Part shown: positions 8,228 through 17,838 of the stretch, piece after piece
Layout of the letters: the number at the start of each line of letters is the position of its first letter
Position numbering within the stretch: the first letter of the stretch is position 1
Source of the DNA: Moraxellaceae bacterium AER2_44_116
GTDB taxonomy: Bacteria > Pseudomonadota > Gammaproteobacteria > Pseudomonadales > Moraxellaceae
Length of the DNA stretch: 64,000 nucleotides
Assembly: GCA_006546595.1 (NCBI GenBank)
Contig: VIAD01000009.1
Location: 1 to 64,000, forward strand
Reading direction: 5' to 3'
Notes under the pieces: model-generated
Seen by the model: the letters and a program-made list of their open reading frames with translations, nothing else
Databases searched by the model: none
What the model was told of the DNA's origin: nothing
Position numbers and translations under genes: made by a program

Positions 8228-11224
8228 CTATAAAGCGACTGTCGATTCTTTTTTGCGTTCGGTAGTCGCAATCGCATAAATTTGACCTGATTCATTGATT
8301 AATGCGGTCGCTGTTAACGAAATATCGATCACTGAGCCATTTTTACTCAGCCGTTGCGTTTGATAGGGTTCTAGTGTTTCCGCACGACTGATTTGCTGTA
8401 CTTTTAGTAAGGCACTTTTCTGTAAGGCTAAAGGAATTCGGTCACGCACATTCATCAGCAATGCTTCTTCTTCACTCCAGCCATACAGTCGAACAGCACC
8501 CGGATTCCACGCGATAATACATCCTGTTAAGTCCTGCACGGTAATGGCATCAAAGGCATCTCGTACCACAACCGCCAAACGTAATAACTCATTGGCTTTA
8601 CGCAATGCTTCTCGCGTTCGCACAATCTCCGTGATTTCAACGAAGGTAATTACTGCCCCTTCAATGACATTATCCAAGGTGCGATAAGGCAAAATTCGCA
8701 TAGTATAATTTTTGCCTTCCGTGGTTTGCACATCAATCTCTTTGGCAACCAGCGTTCTTAATACCGCTTGTATATCACTAACTAACTGATTATAGCCCAC
8801 GAGATTAGACACAATATGGCCAACAGGCCGCCCAACATCACTGAGTATCAAGTTAATAATCAGTGTTGCCGCAGGCGTAAAACGTAAAACTTTCAGGTTA
8901 TGATCAACAAAAACCGTACCAATGCCTGTCCCCGCTAACAAGTTATTCATGTCGTTATTAGCGCGTGATAAATCCGTGACCTTGGTTTGCAACTCCGTGT
9001 TCACGGTTGCCAGCTCTTCATTGATAGACTGTAGCTCTTCTTTCGAGGTTTCTAGTTCTTCATTCGTAGACTGCAACTCTTCGTTTACCGACTGCATTTC
9101 TTCATTAGATGACTTCAATTCTTCGTTCGTGGTTTCTAGCTCTTCATTGGTGGCTTGTAACTCTTCATGGAGTTCGGCAATTTGACTATTCGCATCTCGA
9201 CTTTTGCTATCTTCATTTGAGCTAACAGGCGGTATCGGCAATGGATGATGCAGCGCAGAGGACTCCTCCAACACCACGAGAAATAATGGCGAATCTTGTA
9301 CCGTCGTCTGACTCACGATAACAGGGCAAATGGTCAGGTTGACTAAGGTAAAATGGCCATTGGTTTTGACGCGTAAATTGGCGACCCGAATCCGTTCTTT
9401 TGCTGCTGCCACTTTTCGTAAAGATGTTGTTAGCTCTCGCTTTAAGCCTTCGCGTGCCATTTTCAGGATATTGTTAATACCTGCTTCACCCTGAGCAGGC
9501 TCTAAAAACATGCCTGTTCGACCATGCAAATAGAGAATATCGCCCTGCCCATTCACCAAGACACAGGCGGGTGCAATTTGCTGTAATAGCGTTTGCTCAA
9601 CTAAATCACGCAACGATATTTTGACAGGCAGACCCGTTTTACCCACAACCGTTGGCAAAGAAACATCGGCAATGGTAATCGGCGGTAAAAATCGACCCAG
9701 TGCTGCGCGTTGTGCCCCCTGAAAATCCTCTTTACGCTGATACAACTTCGACTTGCGATCCAACACGGTAAATAAATCACCAAACTCACCCACCGTCTCC
9801 GATGTTCCTAAAAATAGTAAGCCTCTTGGATTCAGAGCGTAATGAAACAAGGTGATGAGTTTTTTTTGTAATTCTGTGCCCATATAAATCAGCAAATTAC
9901 GACAACTGACGAGGTCTAGCTTGGAGAATGGTGGGTTTTTAATGACGTCATGTTCAGAAAAAATCAACATATCCCGAATGTCTTTATGCACTCGATACGC
10001 ACTACCATCGGACTCAGCAGTAAAAAATCGCGCTAAACGCTCAGGTGAAATATCGGCACTAATACTCGCGGGATAAACCCCAATACGAGCGATAGCAATG
10101 GCTCGACTATCAATATCGGTGGCAAAAATTTGTACTTTGTAATTTTTCTTGAGTGCTTCAAGATGCTCTTTTAGCAAAATAGCAATGGAGTAAGCTTCCT
10201 CTCCCGTTGAGCAACCATTTGACCAAATACGAATGACTGAACTCGCTGTTTTACCTTCAAACAGTTTAGGAATGGCCAGCTTTTCAAGCTCTTGAAACGG
10301 GTGAGTATCACGAAAAAAATTGGTCACACCTATTAAAAAATCACGAAATAACGCTTCCACTTCGACGGGAGTTTGCTGTAAATATTTGACATAACTATCA
10401 ATGGTATCAATCTGATGAACCGCCATCCGCCGTTCAATTCGGCGATAAATCGTGCTCGGTTTATACTGCGAAAAATCGTGTCCCGTCTGCGTCCGTAGCA
10501 AGACAAATATTTTTTTCAATGCGCCATCACTTTGGGGAATTGCAGCGTTAATCGGGCGATGACTTTTACCAAAGGCATGAGTGACATAAGCGATCAGTTG
10601 CGCAGACATTTCAGGAGGGGGTAATTCGTAATCCACCAAACCTGTCGCCAACGCACTGCGAGGCATACCATCAAAGCCACAAGAATCTGGTGATTGCGCC
10701 ATCACCATACCTCCTTCCCCTTTAATGGCGCGCACCCCTAAAGTCCCGTCACTGCCCGTTCCCGACAGCACAATGCCAATCGCGCGCTGATGCTGATCTT
10801 GCGCGAGCGAACGAAATAAAAAATCAATCGGTAAACGATGACCTCGTGGCTCGGTGGGTTCTAATAGCTGTAATGAGCCATTCAGAAAAGCCATATCGCG
10901 GTTGGGCGGAATGATATAAGCACAGTTGATTTTCACCTCCATGCCATCCTCAACCTCAAATACCGTCATATGGGTATAACGCTGCACGAGTTCAGTGAGA
11001 ATACTTTCATGGTCAGGTGCTAAATGCTGTACCAATACAAAAGCCATATTAGGTTCAGCATTGTTGGGCATACCCGAAAAAAATGCTTCAAAGGCCGCCA
11101 AGCCACCAGCCGATGCGCCAATACCCACAATAGGAAAATGACTAGAAGGAGATGTCGGCATTGCTGCTGCCGTATTGATTGACGGCATTGTCGTTGGGGT
11201 CTTGTCTTTTTTCCCTGTCGTCAT
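8228..11224 (-). CDS. CheB-CheR fusion protein with coiled coil and PAS domains
   Basis: About 998 aa. CheB methylesterase core comes first (about 30-210): catalytic Ser in GIGASAGG, His in VQHLAPDH and Asp in TGTGSDGT. The CheR SAM-dependent methyltransferase follows (about 235-500: RRIERRMAVH, WSNGCSTGEEAYS, ATDIDSRA, VSCRNLLIYM). Then come a PAS-like segment, a strict Glu-rich heptad coiled coil (about 690-760, units such as ELETTNEELKSSNEE) and two C-terminal PAS domains. In many relatives a kinase domain is fused at the C-terminus; here the kinase is the separate downstream gene. The ATG at 11224 with GAGAAG upstream is preferred over a TTG six codons earlier. No chemoreceptor or cheA is nearby, so a role in chemotaxis itself is unproven. 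Confidence 0.93.
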   Translation of the reverse strand: MTTGKKDKTPTTMPSINTAAAMPTSPSSHFPIVGIGASAGGLAAFEAFFSGMPNNAEPNMAFVLVQHLAPDHESILTELVQRYTHMTVFEVEDGMEVKINCAYIIPPNRDMAFLNGSLQLLEPTEPRGHRLPIDFLFRSLAQDQHQRAIGIVLSGTGSDGTLGVRAIKGEGGMVMAQSPDSCGFDGMPRSALATGLVDYELPPPEMSAQLIAYVTHAFGKSHRPINAAIPQSDGALKKIFVLLRTQTGHDFSQYKPSTIYRRIERRMAVHQIDTIDSYVKYLQQTPVEVEALFRDFLIGVTNFFRDTHPFQELEKLAIPKLFEGKTASSVIRIWSNGCSTGEEAYSIAILLKEHLEALKKNYKVQIFATDIDSRAIAIARIGVYPASISADISPERLARFFTAESDGSAYRVHKDIRDMLIFSEHDVIKNPPFSKLDLVSCRNLLIYMGTELQKKLITLFHYALNPRGLLFLGTSETVGEFGDLFTVLDRKSKLYQRKEDFQGAQRAALGRFLPPITIADVSLPTVVGKTGLPVKISLRDLVEQTLLQQIAPACVLVNGQGDILYLHGRTGMFLEPAQGEAGINNILKMAREGLKRELTTSLRKVAAAKERIRVANLRVKTNGHFTLVNLTICPVIVSQTTVQDSPLFLVVLEESSALHHPLPIPPVSSNEDSKSRDANSQIAELHEELQATNEELETTNEELKSSNEEMQSVNEELQSTNEELETSKEELQSINEELATVNTELQTKVTDLSRANNDMNNLLAGTGIGTVFVDHNLKVLRFTPAATLIINLILSDVGRPVGHIVSNLVGYNQLVSDIQAVLRTLVAKEIDVQTTEGKNYTMRILPYRTLDNVIEGAVITFVEITEIVRTREALRKANELLRLAVVVRDAFDAITVQDLTGCIIAWNPGAVRLYGWSEEEALLMNVRDRIPLALQKSALLKVQQISRAETLEPYQTQRLSKNGSVIDISLTATALINESGQIYAIATTERKKESTVAL

Positions 11225-11325
11225 GGTCTTCTCTAGTTCCAATGAAAGGTTAAGACTGACGGGATAATAGCCTATCTAAGCTGATTTCGGGTTAATAATA
11301 CTTTAGTGGGTGTAGTAATGGGAAA

Positions 11326-11408
11326 TTAACCCTCACTCTAACTCTCTCCCTCGGGGAGAGAGGACTATACTCCCTCTCCCCGAGGGAGAGGGCTGGGGTG
11401 AGGGTTAA
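11326..11408. repeat. Long inverted repeat, family B copy 1
   Basis: TTAACCCTCAC at the left end pairs with GTGAGGGTTAA at the right. Inside are paired CTCTCCCTCGGGGAGAG and CCTCTCCCCGAGGGAGAGG motifs. The element is about 83 bp, with no coding potential, between two minus-strand genes. It is nearly identical in inverted orientation to 60787-60855. Confidence 0.92.
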
Positions 11409-11414
11409 GTTTTA

Positions 11415-12542
11415 TTACTCCACATAATATAACTGTTGTTGTTGATATCCTGTCGTGACGCTAATCAAACCGCGCCATTGTTGATTCAATGCCGCATCAC
11501 CCGTGTCTAAACGTAATGCCCTGCCTGCCAACTCCTTTAACTTCTTCGGCGTTGCCACTACCCATAATGCCTCTCGACCGACATAACGCAAAATCTCAGG
11601 CGTTAATTGTTGATTACCTCTACCGATTAATATGCCTTGGCCACCTGTTGCCGTTAAAATAATACGTGTCGGGTGTTGTTGCACTAATGTCCAAACAGCG
11701 TCACTGTCTAAATCTTCGCCAACTAATTCACCATTTAACACTGCATCAAAACCTAATAAAGTATGTTGATAGCCTAAATCACGCATAATCGCGGCGGCAG
11801 TTGTACCGACACCAAATAAATATAAAACGTCTGGTTCTAAACATTCACAAACACTCGCCGCTATTTCGGTTTGTACTAATTCGTCACTTTCCACGCTGGC
11901 ACATTTAATTTGTTGGACTAAACGGGTATCAACAGGCACATTCAACTCACCATAAAAACGGGGTTGTACTTTACCTGCTTGCAATGCAACTTCGTCTAAA
12001 TCGCGTACTTCCGCCGCTTCTATTACCACACCGCCACCTGTTAATAATTTTTCAATTAACTCGGCGGCACTTTCAGGATTAATGGCAAACACGCCTGAGT
12101 GCATTTTGACCCCCGACGGAATACCTAAAACGGGCAAGTTTAGTCCTGCTTGGCATAAATCACGTGCCGTACCATCGCCACCCGCAAACAGGAGTAAATC
12201 AATACCTGTTGTAACTAAGGCATGAGCGGCAAACATGGTGTCGTTTGCGGTGGTTGGTTGTGTCATTTGACAAACAACATGAGGCGTAAAGCCACAAGCC
12301 ATTAATACATCTTCCCCCATCAATCCTGACGGACAGAAAAATGTCAGCGCATGAGCATAAGACTGTAATAATTTTAAGGTTTCATAACTGCGTTGGTAGG
12401 CTTTGGACTCGCTAGCAGACAACACAATAGAAGGCAGCCCATCGCTACCTTTTAATGCGCGCGCACCACCTAAGCCAGCCATTGGATTGATAAGTACGCC
12501 AATACGTAACGAATGCAAGCAAGAATTATTCTCATGTTTCAT
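11415..12542 (-). CDS. ATP-NAD kinase family protein (AcoX/NAD-kinase-like fold)
   Basis: 375 aa. The N-terminal half has NAD/diacylglycerol-kinase fold signatures: GVLINPMAGLGG near residue 14, LLFAGGDGTARDLCQ around 115-130 and LGIPSGVKMHSGVF following. This matches the COG3199-type family annotated as predicted ATP- or polyphosphate-dependent NAD kinases, often seen beside acetoin or other dehydrogenase genes. No such neighbour is present here, so the physiological reaction is uncertain. The ATG at 12542 lacks a clear ribosome binding site. Confidence 0.8.
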   Translation of the reverse strand: MKHENNSCLHSLRIGVLINPMAGLGGARALKGSDGLPSIVLSASESKAYQRSYETLKLLQSYAHALTFFCPSGLMGEDVLMACGFTPHVVCQMTQPTTANDTMFAAHALVTTGIDLLLFAGGDGTARDLCQAGLNLPVLGIPSGVKMHSGVFAINPESAAELIEKLLTGGGVVIEAAEVRDLDEVALQAGKVQPRFYGELNVPVDTRLVQQIKCASVESDELVQTEIAASVCECLEPDVLYLFGVGTTAAAIMRDLGYQHTLLGFDAVLNGELVGEDLDSDAVWTLVQQHPTRIILTATGGQGILIGRGNQQLTPEILRYVGREALWVVATPKKLKELAGRALRLDTGDAALNQQWRGLISVTTGYQQQQLYYVE

Positions 12543-12650
12543 AGTTGGTTACAGATTCGATGAAGTTTAACGATACACAAGGCGATTGCTTTCCTATACT
12601 GACCACATCAAGAAGCGATTACCCATCGGCTAGATTAGAGAGAGATTATT

Positions 12651-12830
12651 ATGCAAGTCGTCGAAATGAACAAAAAATATGACAACAACTTGTTTGACCT
12701 TCAAGCGTTTCATGGTGCTGCTCTCGTTGATGAGCAAGGCCGTGAGATTCCAATCACTGAAGAAATGATCTCTAATGCCTGCGAAGAATTAATGAAGTTG
12801 TGGCACTTCCCGATGAAAAAAGCCGCTTAA
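12651..12830 (+). CDS. Small PA1571-family-like protein (59 aa)
   Basis: Short gene starting MQVVEMNKKYDNNLF and ending MKLWHFPMKKAA. The central signature ALVDEQGREIPITEEMISNA is what I recall from the small PA1571-type proteins of Pseudomonas and relatives, whose function is not known. An AGAGAG ribosome binding site 5 nt before the ATG, biased codon use and a strong terminator right after the stop support a real, separately transcribed gene. No membrane helix or cysteine cluster is present beyond one Cys. Confidence 0.82.
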   Translation: MQVVEMNKKYDNNLFDLQAFHGAALVDEQGREIPITEEMISNACEELMKLWHFPMKKAA

Positions 12831-12876
12831 TCGGATTATACGCGTTCTCCACCTAACTCTCTCTAGGTGTGCATAG

Positions 12877-12907
12877 AAAACCCTACTTTTTTAAGTGGGG
12901 TTTTTTA
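12877..12907 (+). terminator. Rho-independent terminator of the 59-aa gene
   Basis: AAACCCTAC, a T/A loop and GTGGGGTTT with one G-T pair, followed by six T residues. A smaller hairpin, ACCTA-ACTCTCTC-TAGGT, precedes it at 12851. Confidence 0.88.
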
Positions 12908-12992
12908 TGCTTTAATAATATACATTTGTCCTTTATATGTTACATTTAACTAGCCAAAGAATTCTTAACTTAAAAAAAGAGACCGCTTTATT

Positions 12993-13577
12993 ATGCTCGC
13001 TAAACTTCTTGCCCAAACATTTTTTACCGTGAGTGGTTGGACATTTAAAAATAATATGCCCGCCGATATTAAACAATGCGTGATGATTGCAGCCCCACAT
13101 ACCAGTAATTGGGATGCTCCCTATACCCGCTTTGCTTTTGTGCTGATGGGGATTCCCGTCAAAATCACCATTAAAGACAGTTGGATGCGTTTTCCTTATG
13201 GTCCTATGATTCGTTATTTAGGTGGCATTGGCATTAACCGTCGTCCAAAAAAAGAAGGCGAAGAGCGCGAAAGTATGGTGCAACTGATGGCCAATTTGTT
13301 TAAAGACAATGAAAATTTGGTCATGCTAATTACCCCTGAAGGCACTCGTTCTTTACGCACACAATGGAAAACAGGTTTTTATCATATTGCCGTATTAGCA
13401 AATGTACCGATTGCTTTAGGCTATTGTGATTATGCCAAAAAAGAAGTGGGTGTTGCCAAGTTAGTTTATCCGAGTGGTGACATCAAAAAAGACATGAAAG
13501 AAATCATGGCTTTTTATAAAGGTATTACGCCGCATACACCGAATAACTTTAGTGTTGATGTGGATTATGATGCTTAG
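12993..13577 (+). CDS. 1-acyl-sn-glycerol-3-phosphate acyltransferase (PlsC) family protein
   Basis: 194-aa acyltransferase with the catalytic HX4D motif in APHTSNWDAPY (about residue 37), a glycine-rich substrate loop IRYLGGIGINRRP and the EGTRS motif around residue 118. It lacks clear long membrane helices and is shorter than essential PlsC (about 240 aa). It belongs to the short family often annotated simply as glycerol acyltransferase. It likely acylates a lysophospholipid or similar acceptor at the inner membrane; the substrate is not inferable. AAAAGAGA upstream of the ATG is a modest ribosome binding site. Confidence 0.85.
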   Translation: MLAKLLAQTFFTVSGWTFKNNMPADIKQCVMIAAPHTSNWDAPYTRFAFVLMGIPVKITIKDSWMRFPYGPMIRYLGGIGINRRPKKEGEERESMVQLMANLFKDNENLVMLITPEGTRSLRTQWKTGFYHIAVLANVPIALGYCDYAKKEVGVAKLVYPSGDIKKDMKEIMAFYKGITPHTPNNFSVDVDYDA

Positions 13578-13586
13578 TGACAAATA

Positions 13587-13614
13587 AGAAGGGCGGGTTT
13601 ATACCCGCCCTTCT
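13587..13614. terminator. Hairpin between convergent acyltransferase and RND genes
   Basis: Perfect 12-bp stem AGAAGGGCGGGT-TTAT-ACCCGCCCTTCT, four bases from the RND stop codon. It lacks a long T-tract, so it may be a weak bidirectional terminator or an mRNA-stabilising 3' hairpin. Confidence 0.7.
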
Positions 13615-13617
13615 CAA

Positions 13618-16600
13618 TTACTTCACACTATTCCTCGTCAAAAACTTCCAACACAGCCGTTTAATATCATCCAAATAAGTGTAAACGACAGGCACGACTA
13701 TTAACGTCAGTAAAGTTGAAGTAATAACACCACCGATAATGGCATGAGCCATCGGTGCACGTTGTTCCCCCCCATCACCTAAACCCAATGCTAAGGGCAT
13801 CATGCCCATAATCATCGCCATTGTTGTCATTAAAATGGGACGCAAACGCGTGCGGCCAGCCATTAAAATCGCATGGGTACGGTCTTCACCGCGCGCTAAC
13901 GATTCTTTAATGAAGTCAATCAACAAGATGGCGTTTTTGGTCACCAAGCCCATCAACATAATAATACCGATGATTGAAAACAAATTGAGCGTACTTTGAA
14001 AGACAAACAACGCCAAAAATACACCAATTAACGATAACGGCAAGGAAGTCATAATAGCGACAGGATACAAGAAGCTATTAAATTGTGAGCCTAAAAGCAT
14101 ATAAATAAAGATAATGGCTAACATTAAAGCACTAGCGGCATAACCCGCCGACTCCGCCATATCTTTATTCGCACCTTCCGTTTCAAAATGATAGCCTGCG
14201 GGCAATTTAATACTGTCTTGTAGCTTTTGCACATCAACACCAATATCGCCTGCGGGACGACCACTGGTATTCGCTTGAATCAATACTTCGCGTGATAAAT
14301 TACGACGGTTAATTTGTGCTGCACCTTCACTTTGCTCAAAAGTGGCGACTTGACCTAAAGGAATCATGTACGGGGCATCCGTCGCTAAATTCTTATGAGT
14401 ACTCGCAAAACTCAAGCCACTTAAATCACTGATTTCACGACGACCACTCTCAGGTAAACGCACGCGGACATCGTAGTTTTCACCTTGAGTGTCTTGCCAC
14501 GTGGTGACGGCCTCGCCCGCCAATAAAGGACGTAAAGCTTGGCCAATCGAAGCAACACTCAATCCAGCATCACTGGCGGCTTCACGGTTTAACTGCACCG
14601 CCACCGTCGATTTATTATCTTTCAGTGACGACTCAATATCGACTAAGCCATCAATTTTATGCATACCATCGGAGATTTCTTTAGAAATGCGTTGCAACTC
14701 TTTCAAATCAGACCCTTGCACACTGAGCATAATCGGTTTCATACCACCCGATACCGACTCTGTCGCTGCCGCAACAGAGGTTAAGGTAATGCCTGCAATT
14801 TGGCTCAAACGTTGGCGAAAAACATTGGTTAAGGCTTTTTGACTCTGCGTACGCTCTTTTTTCGGTTTTAGTAGCACACGAATCGTCGCTCGATTACGGC
14901 CGGGGTCTGAACTGGTATTAAGCGTGGCATAGGTGCTAATGACTTCAGGATAGGTGCGGACAATGGCTTCGGCTTGATGCACTTTACCTAGTGTATATTC
15001 GAGCGAAGCATCAACAGGCGTTTCAAACTTCACGCCGATTTCGCTTAAATCAGGCTCAGGCACAAACTCTTTACCAATTAAACTGGATAAAGAAAAAGCA
15101 CCAAATAAACTAGCCACCGCAATCATTAACGTAATCCGACGATGACGTAATGCCCAACCAATCAACGCAACATAAACATCACCAAGCTTATCTAAACGGC
15201 CAGAAAACCAATCCAAAAACGCGCCAAAACCACGACGTTTTTCGCCATGCTTATGTTTATCTGGCCACACCGATGACAACATCGGGTCTAAGGTAAAACT
15301 GACAAACATCGATAACAGCACGGCAGAACTGACGGTCACGCCAAACTGATAAAAGAAACGACCAATAATGCCGCCCATAAACGCAACGGGTAAAAACACG
15401 GCAATAATGGTTAAGGTTGTGGCAATGACCGCCATACCAATTTCAGACGTACCATCTAATGCCGCTTGATAGTGACTCTTGCCCATTGCCGCATGACGCA
15501 CAATGTTTTCCCGCACGACAATGGCATCATCCACCAATAAGCCAATACATAACGACAAAGCCATTAAGGTCATTAAATTCAGGGTAAAGCCAAAATAATA
15601 GAGCGCGAAAATCGTACCTAATAAGGAAATTGGTAGCGTTAATCCCGTAATGACAGTACTACGCCATGAACCCAAAAATAATAAAACAATTAAGATAGCC
15701 AGTCCTGCGCCTTCTAATAAGGTTTTTTGCACATCGGCTAAGGAGTTGCGAATGGATTTAGAACTATCCGCTACCACCGTCATGCTGACACCTGCGGGCA
15801 ATTGTGGTCGAATTTCGGCTAATACTTCATTGGCTTTATCAACGACATCAATGACATTTGCGCCAGAGCTTTTAATCACATCTAAAGAAACCGCTGCTTG
15901 CCCATTAATTAGTGCGGCAGACTCTAAATCTTGTTCACTATCAATAATATCGGCGACTTGTTCTAAATAAATCGGTACACCCAAACGACGGGCGACAATC
16001 AAGCGTTTAAATTGTTCAGGTTGCGCTAAACGGCCTTTAATTTGCACAACTTGTTCTTGATTGCCTGATTTAATCGTCCCAGAAGGTAGTTCAGAATTTT
16101 CCGCTTTTAACACCCGTAGCACTTCATCCATACCGATACTATAGGCTTTCAGTGCTTGTGGTTTGAGATTGATACGGACTTCACGCTTGACTGCACCTAA
16201 AATTTCGACTTTACCGACACCTGATACTGTTTGTAGGCGTTTACTGATTTTTTGGTCGATATAGGTACTTAATTCGCGCATTGGCAAGGTGGTAGAAGTA
16301 AACGCTAAGGATAAAACAGGCGTTGAACCGGGGTTATATTTTTCAATAATCGGGTCTTTGATTTCATCACGAAACGTCGTTTTTAATACTGCGATTTTGT
16401 CGCGTACATCTTGTACTGCCACAGGTACAGGCACACTCAAATAAAATTCAATAGCAATAAATGAACGCCCTTCGTAAGAAGTAGAAATAACGCGTTTTAC
16501 CCCTGAAATGGTATTTACCGCATCTTCAATTTTGCGCGTAATATCAGACTCGACGACTTCGGGTGATGCCCCCGGATAACTGGTATTGACAATCACAAAG

Positions 16601-16728
16601 GGGAATTCGACGTTGGGAAATTCCTCAACACTTAAATCTTTATAGGCGAATAAACCTAAAACCATCAGCGCGAACATCATCATCGCGGCAAAGACAGGAT
16701 TTTGAACACTAATGCGGGTCAGCCACAT
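13618..16728 (-). CDS. RND efflux transporter inner-membrane pump (HAE1 family)
   Basis: 1036-aa proton-driven pump of the AcrB/MdtB class. It has the typical N-terminus (MWLTRISVQNPVFAAMMMFA) with TM1, two large periplasmic loops and the twelve-helix layout. The TM4 aspartate pair appears in LCIGLLVDDAIVVREN, and the second repeat has GLVTKNAILLIDFIKE. It exports drugs or other amphiphiles together with the membrane-fusion protein encoded just upstream (6-base gap). No outer-membrane channel gene is in the unit, so a TolC-like protein must be supplied elsewhere. The substrate is unknown. Confidence 0.94.
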   Translation of the reverse strand: MWLTRISVQNPVFAAMMMFALMVLGLFAYKDLSVEEFPNVEFPFVIVNTSYPGASPEVVESDITRKIEDAVNTISGVKRVISTSYEGRSFIAIEFYLSVPVPVAVQDVRDKIAVLKTTFRDEIKDPIIEKYNPGSTPVLSLAFTSTTLPMRELSTYIDQKISKRLQTVSGVGKVEILGAVKREVRINLKPQALKAYSIGMDEVLRVLKAENSELPSGTIKSGNQEQVVQIKGRLAQPEQFKRLIVARRLGVPIYLEQVADIIDSEQDLESAALINGQAAVSLDVIKSSGANVIDVVDKANEVLAEIRPQLPAGVSMTVVADSSKSIRNSLADVQKTLLEGAGLAILIVLLFLGSWRSTVITGLTLPISLLGTIFALYYFGFTLNLMTLMALSLCIGLLVDDAIVVRENIVRHAAMGKSHYQAALDGTSEIGMAVIATTLTIIAVFLPVAFMGGIIGRFFYQFGVTVSSAVLLSMFVSFTLDPMLSSVWPDKHKHGEKRRGFGAFLDWFSGRLDKLGDVYVALIGWALRHRRITLMIAVASLFGAFSLSSLIGKEFVPEPDLSEIGVKFETPVDASLEYTLGKVHQAEAIVRTYPEVISTYATLNTSSDPGRNRATIRVLLKPKKERTQSQKALTNVFRQRLSQIAGITLTSVAAATESVSGGMKPIMLSVQGSDLKELQRISKEISDGMHKIDGLVDIESSLKDNKSTVAVQLNREAASDAGLSVASIGQALRPLLAGEAVTTWQDTQGENYDVRVRLPESGRREISDLSGLSFASTHKNLATDAPYMIPLGQVATFEQSEGAAQINRRNLSREVLIQANTSGRPAGDIGVDVQKLQDSIKLPAGYHFETEGANKDMAESAGYAASALMLAIIFIYMLLGSQFNSFLYPVAIMTSLPLSLIGVFLALFVFQSTLNLFSIIGIIMLMGLVTKNAILLIDFIKESLARGEDRTHAILMAGRTRLRPILMTTMAMIMGMMPLALGLGDGGEQRAPMAHAIIGGVITSTLLTLIVVPVVYTYLDDIKRLCWKFLTRNSVK

Positions 16729-16734
16729 AATTGC

Positions 16735-17838
16735 TTACTCCGCCATTTTAATCGGCATATTGGCCACTTGTGCCGTTAATTGGGCAAGAACAACCACATC
16801 GCCCGCCTTTAATCCCGTTTTAATCAGGGTTTGATTTCGCGTGTTATCGACCGTACCGAGGCTGACGACTTGCTTAATCAGCTTTTGCTGCGCCAACGTC
16901 CAAACATACGGCTGTTTTTGCTCGTCATAACGAATGGCGGTATTAGGAATAACTAAACCTGTTTCGCTGTTACTAATAGCTAAACGACCTTGAACAAATA
17001 AACCTGCTTTCAGAGTTAATTGCGGATTCGGCACTTTGGCATAAAAAGCAACAGCGCGTGTGCCTGCTTCGGCAACAGGATTGATGCGACTGACTTTGCC
17101 CGTAAACGACTCACTAAAACCCTGCACAGTAAAAATAACCGATTGACCGACTTTTAAGGCCGCGACTTGTTCGGCAGGAATAATGGCTGTTAACTCTAAT
17201 TCGGTTAAATCAACAATATCAAACAACGGGGCATTCATCGCCACCGTTTGCCCCGCTTGCACATAACGCTTGGCGATAATGCCATTCATTGGCGAATTGA
17301 CCACCGCATCATTTAAGGCTTTACGCGCAATAGCGACAAGCGACTCTTGAGCTTTGACATTTTCGGCTCGGGCAAGGGCTTCGGCAACACCACGTTTATA
17401 ATCAATATCCGACACATAATGCTCTTTGTACAACAGTTCGTTACGCTCTTGTACAGCTTTGGCCAAAATCGCTTCTGCTTTGGCCGACGCTAACGCGGCT
17501 TCAGCTTGACGTAAGCGCGAACTTAAATCCTGTGTCGCCAACAACATCAACACTTGTCCTGCTTTCACCGACTCGCCTTCACGCACCAATACTTTAGCGA
17601 CATTTGAGCCAACCTGCGCTTGGACAGAGGTATGGTTTAAAGCATCCAATTGGCCTGTAATCGTCACGCCTGCTTGTATAGTGCTTTCGGCAACGGTAAA
17701 AACATCATTGGCGGATAATTCTAAACTGGGGGCAACAGCCGCTTTTGGAGTATTAGTTTCTGCTTTTTTTTCGCCGCAAGCCGTTAAGGTTAATGCAGCT
17801 ATCGCTAAAGCGAGTACGGACAAGGTTTTAGGATTCAT
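16735..17838 (-). CDS. RND efflux periplasmic adaptor (membrane fusion) lipoprotein
   Basis: About 367 aa. The N-terminal signal ends in lipobox LTAC (Cys about residue 21), placing the protein on a membrane by lipidation. It has the biotinyl-lipoyl hairpin halves (QVGSNVAKVLVREGESVKAG, then VVNSPMNGIIAKRYVQAG), an alpha-helical hairpin and the beta-barrel. It bridges the RND pump to an outer-membrane channel. The start is the ATG at 17838, with AAGGGGAA 5 nt upstream; this start overlaps the end of the tetR gene by 11 bases, so translation is coupled. A longer start inside tetR would put ten polar residues before the signal and is rejected. Confidence 0.92.
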   Translation of the reverse strand: MNPKTLSVLALAIAALTLTACGEKKAETNTPKAAVAPSLELSANDVFTVAESTIQAGVTITGQLDALNHTSVQAQVGSNVAKVLVREGESVKAGQVLMLLATQDLSSRLRQAEAALASAKAEAILAKAVQERNELLYKEHYVSDIDYKRGVAEALARAENVKAQESLVAIARKALNDAVVNSPMNGIIAKRYVQAGQTVAMNAPLFDIVDLTELELTAIIPAEQVAALKVGQSVIFTVQGFSESFTGKVSRINPVAEAGTRAVAFYAKVPNPQLTLKAGLFVQGRLAISNSETGLVIPNTAIRYDEQKQPYVWTLAQQKLIKQVVSLGTVDNTRNQTLIKTGLKAGDVVVLAQLTAQVANMPIKMAE

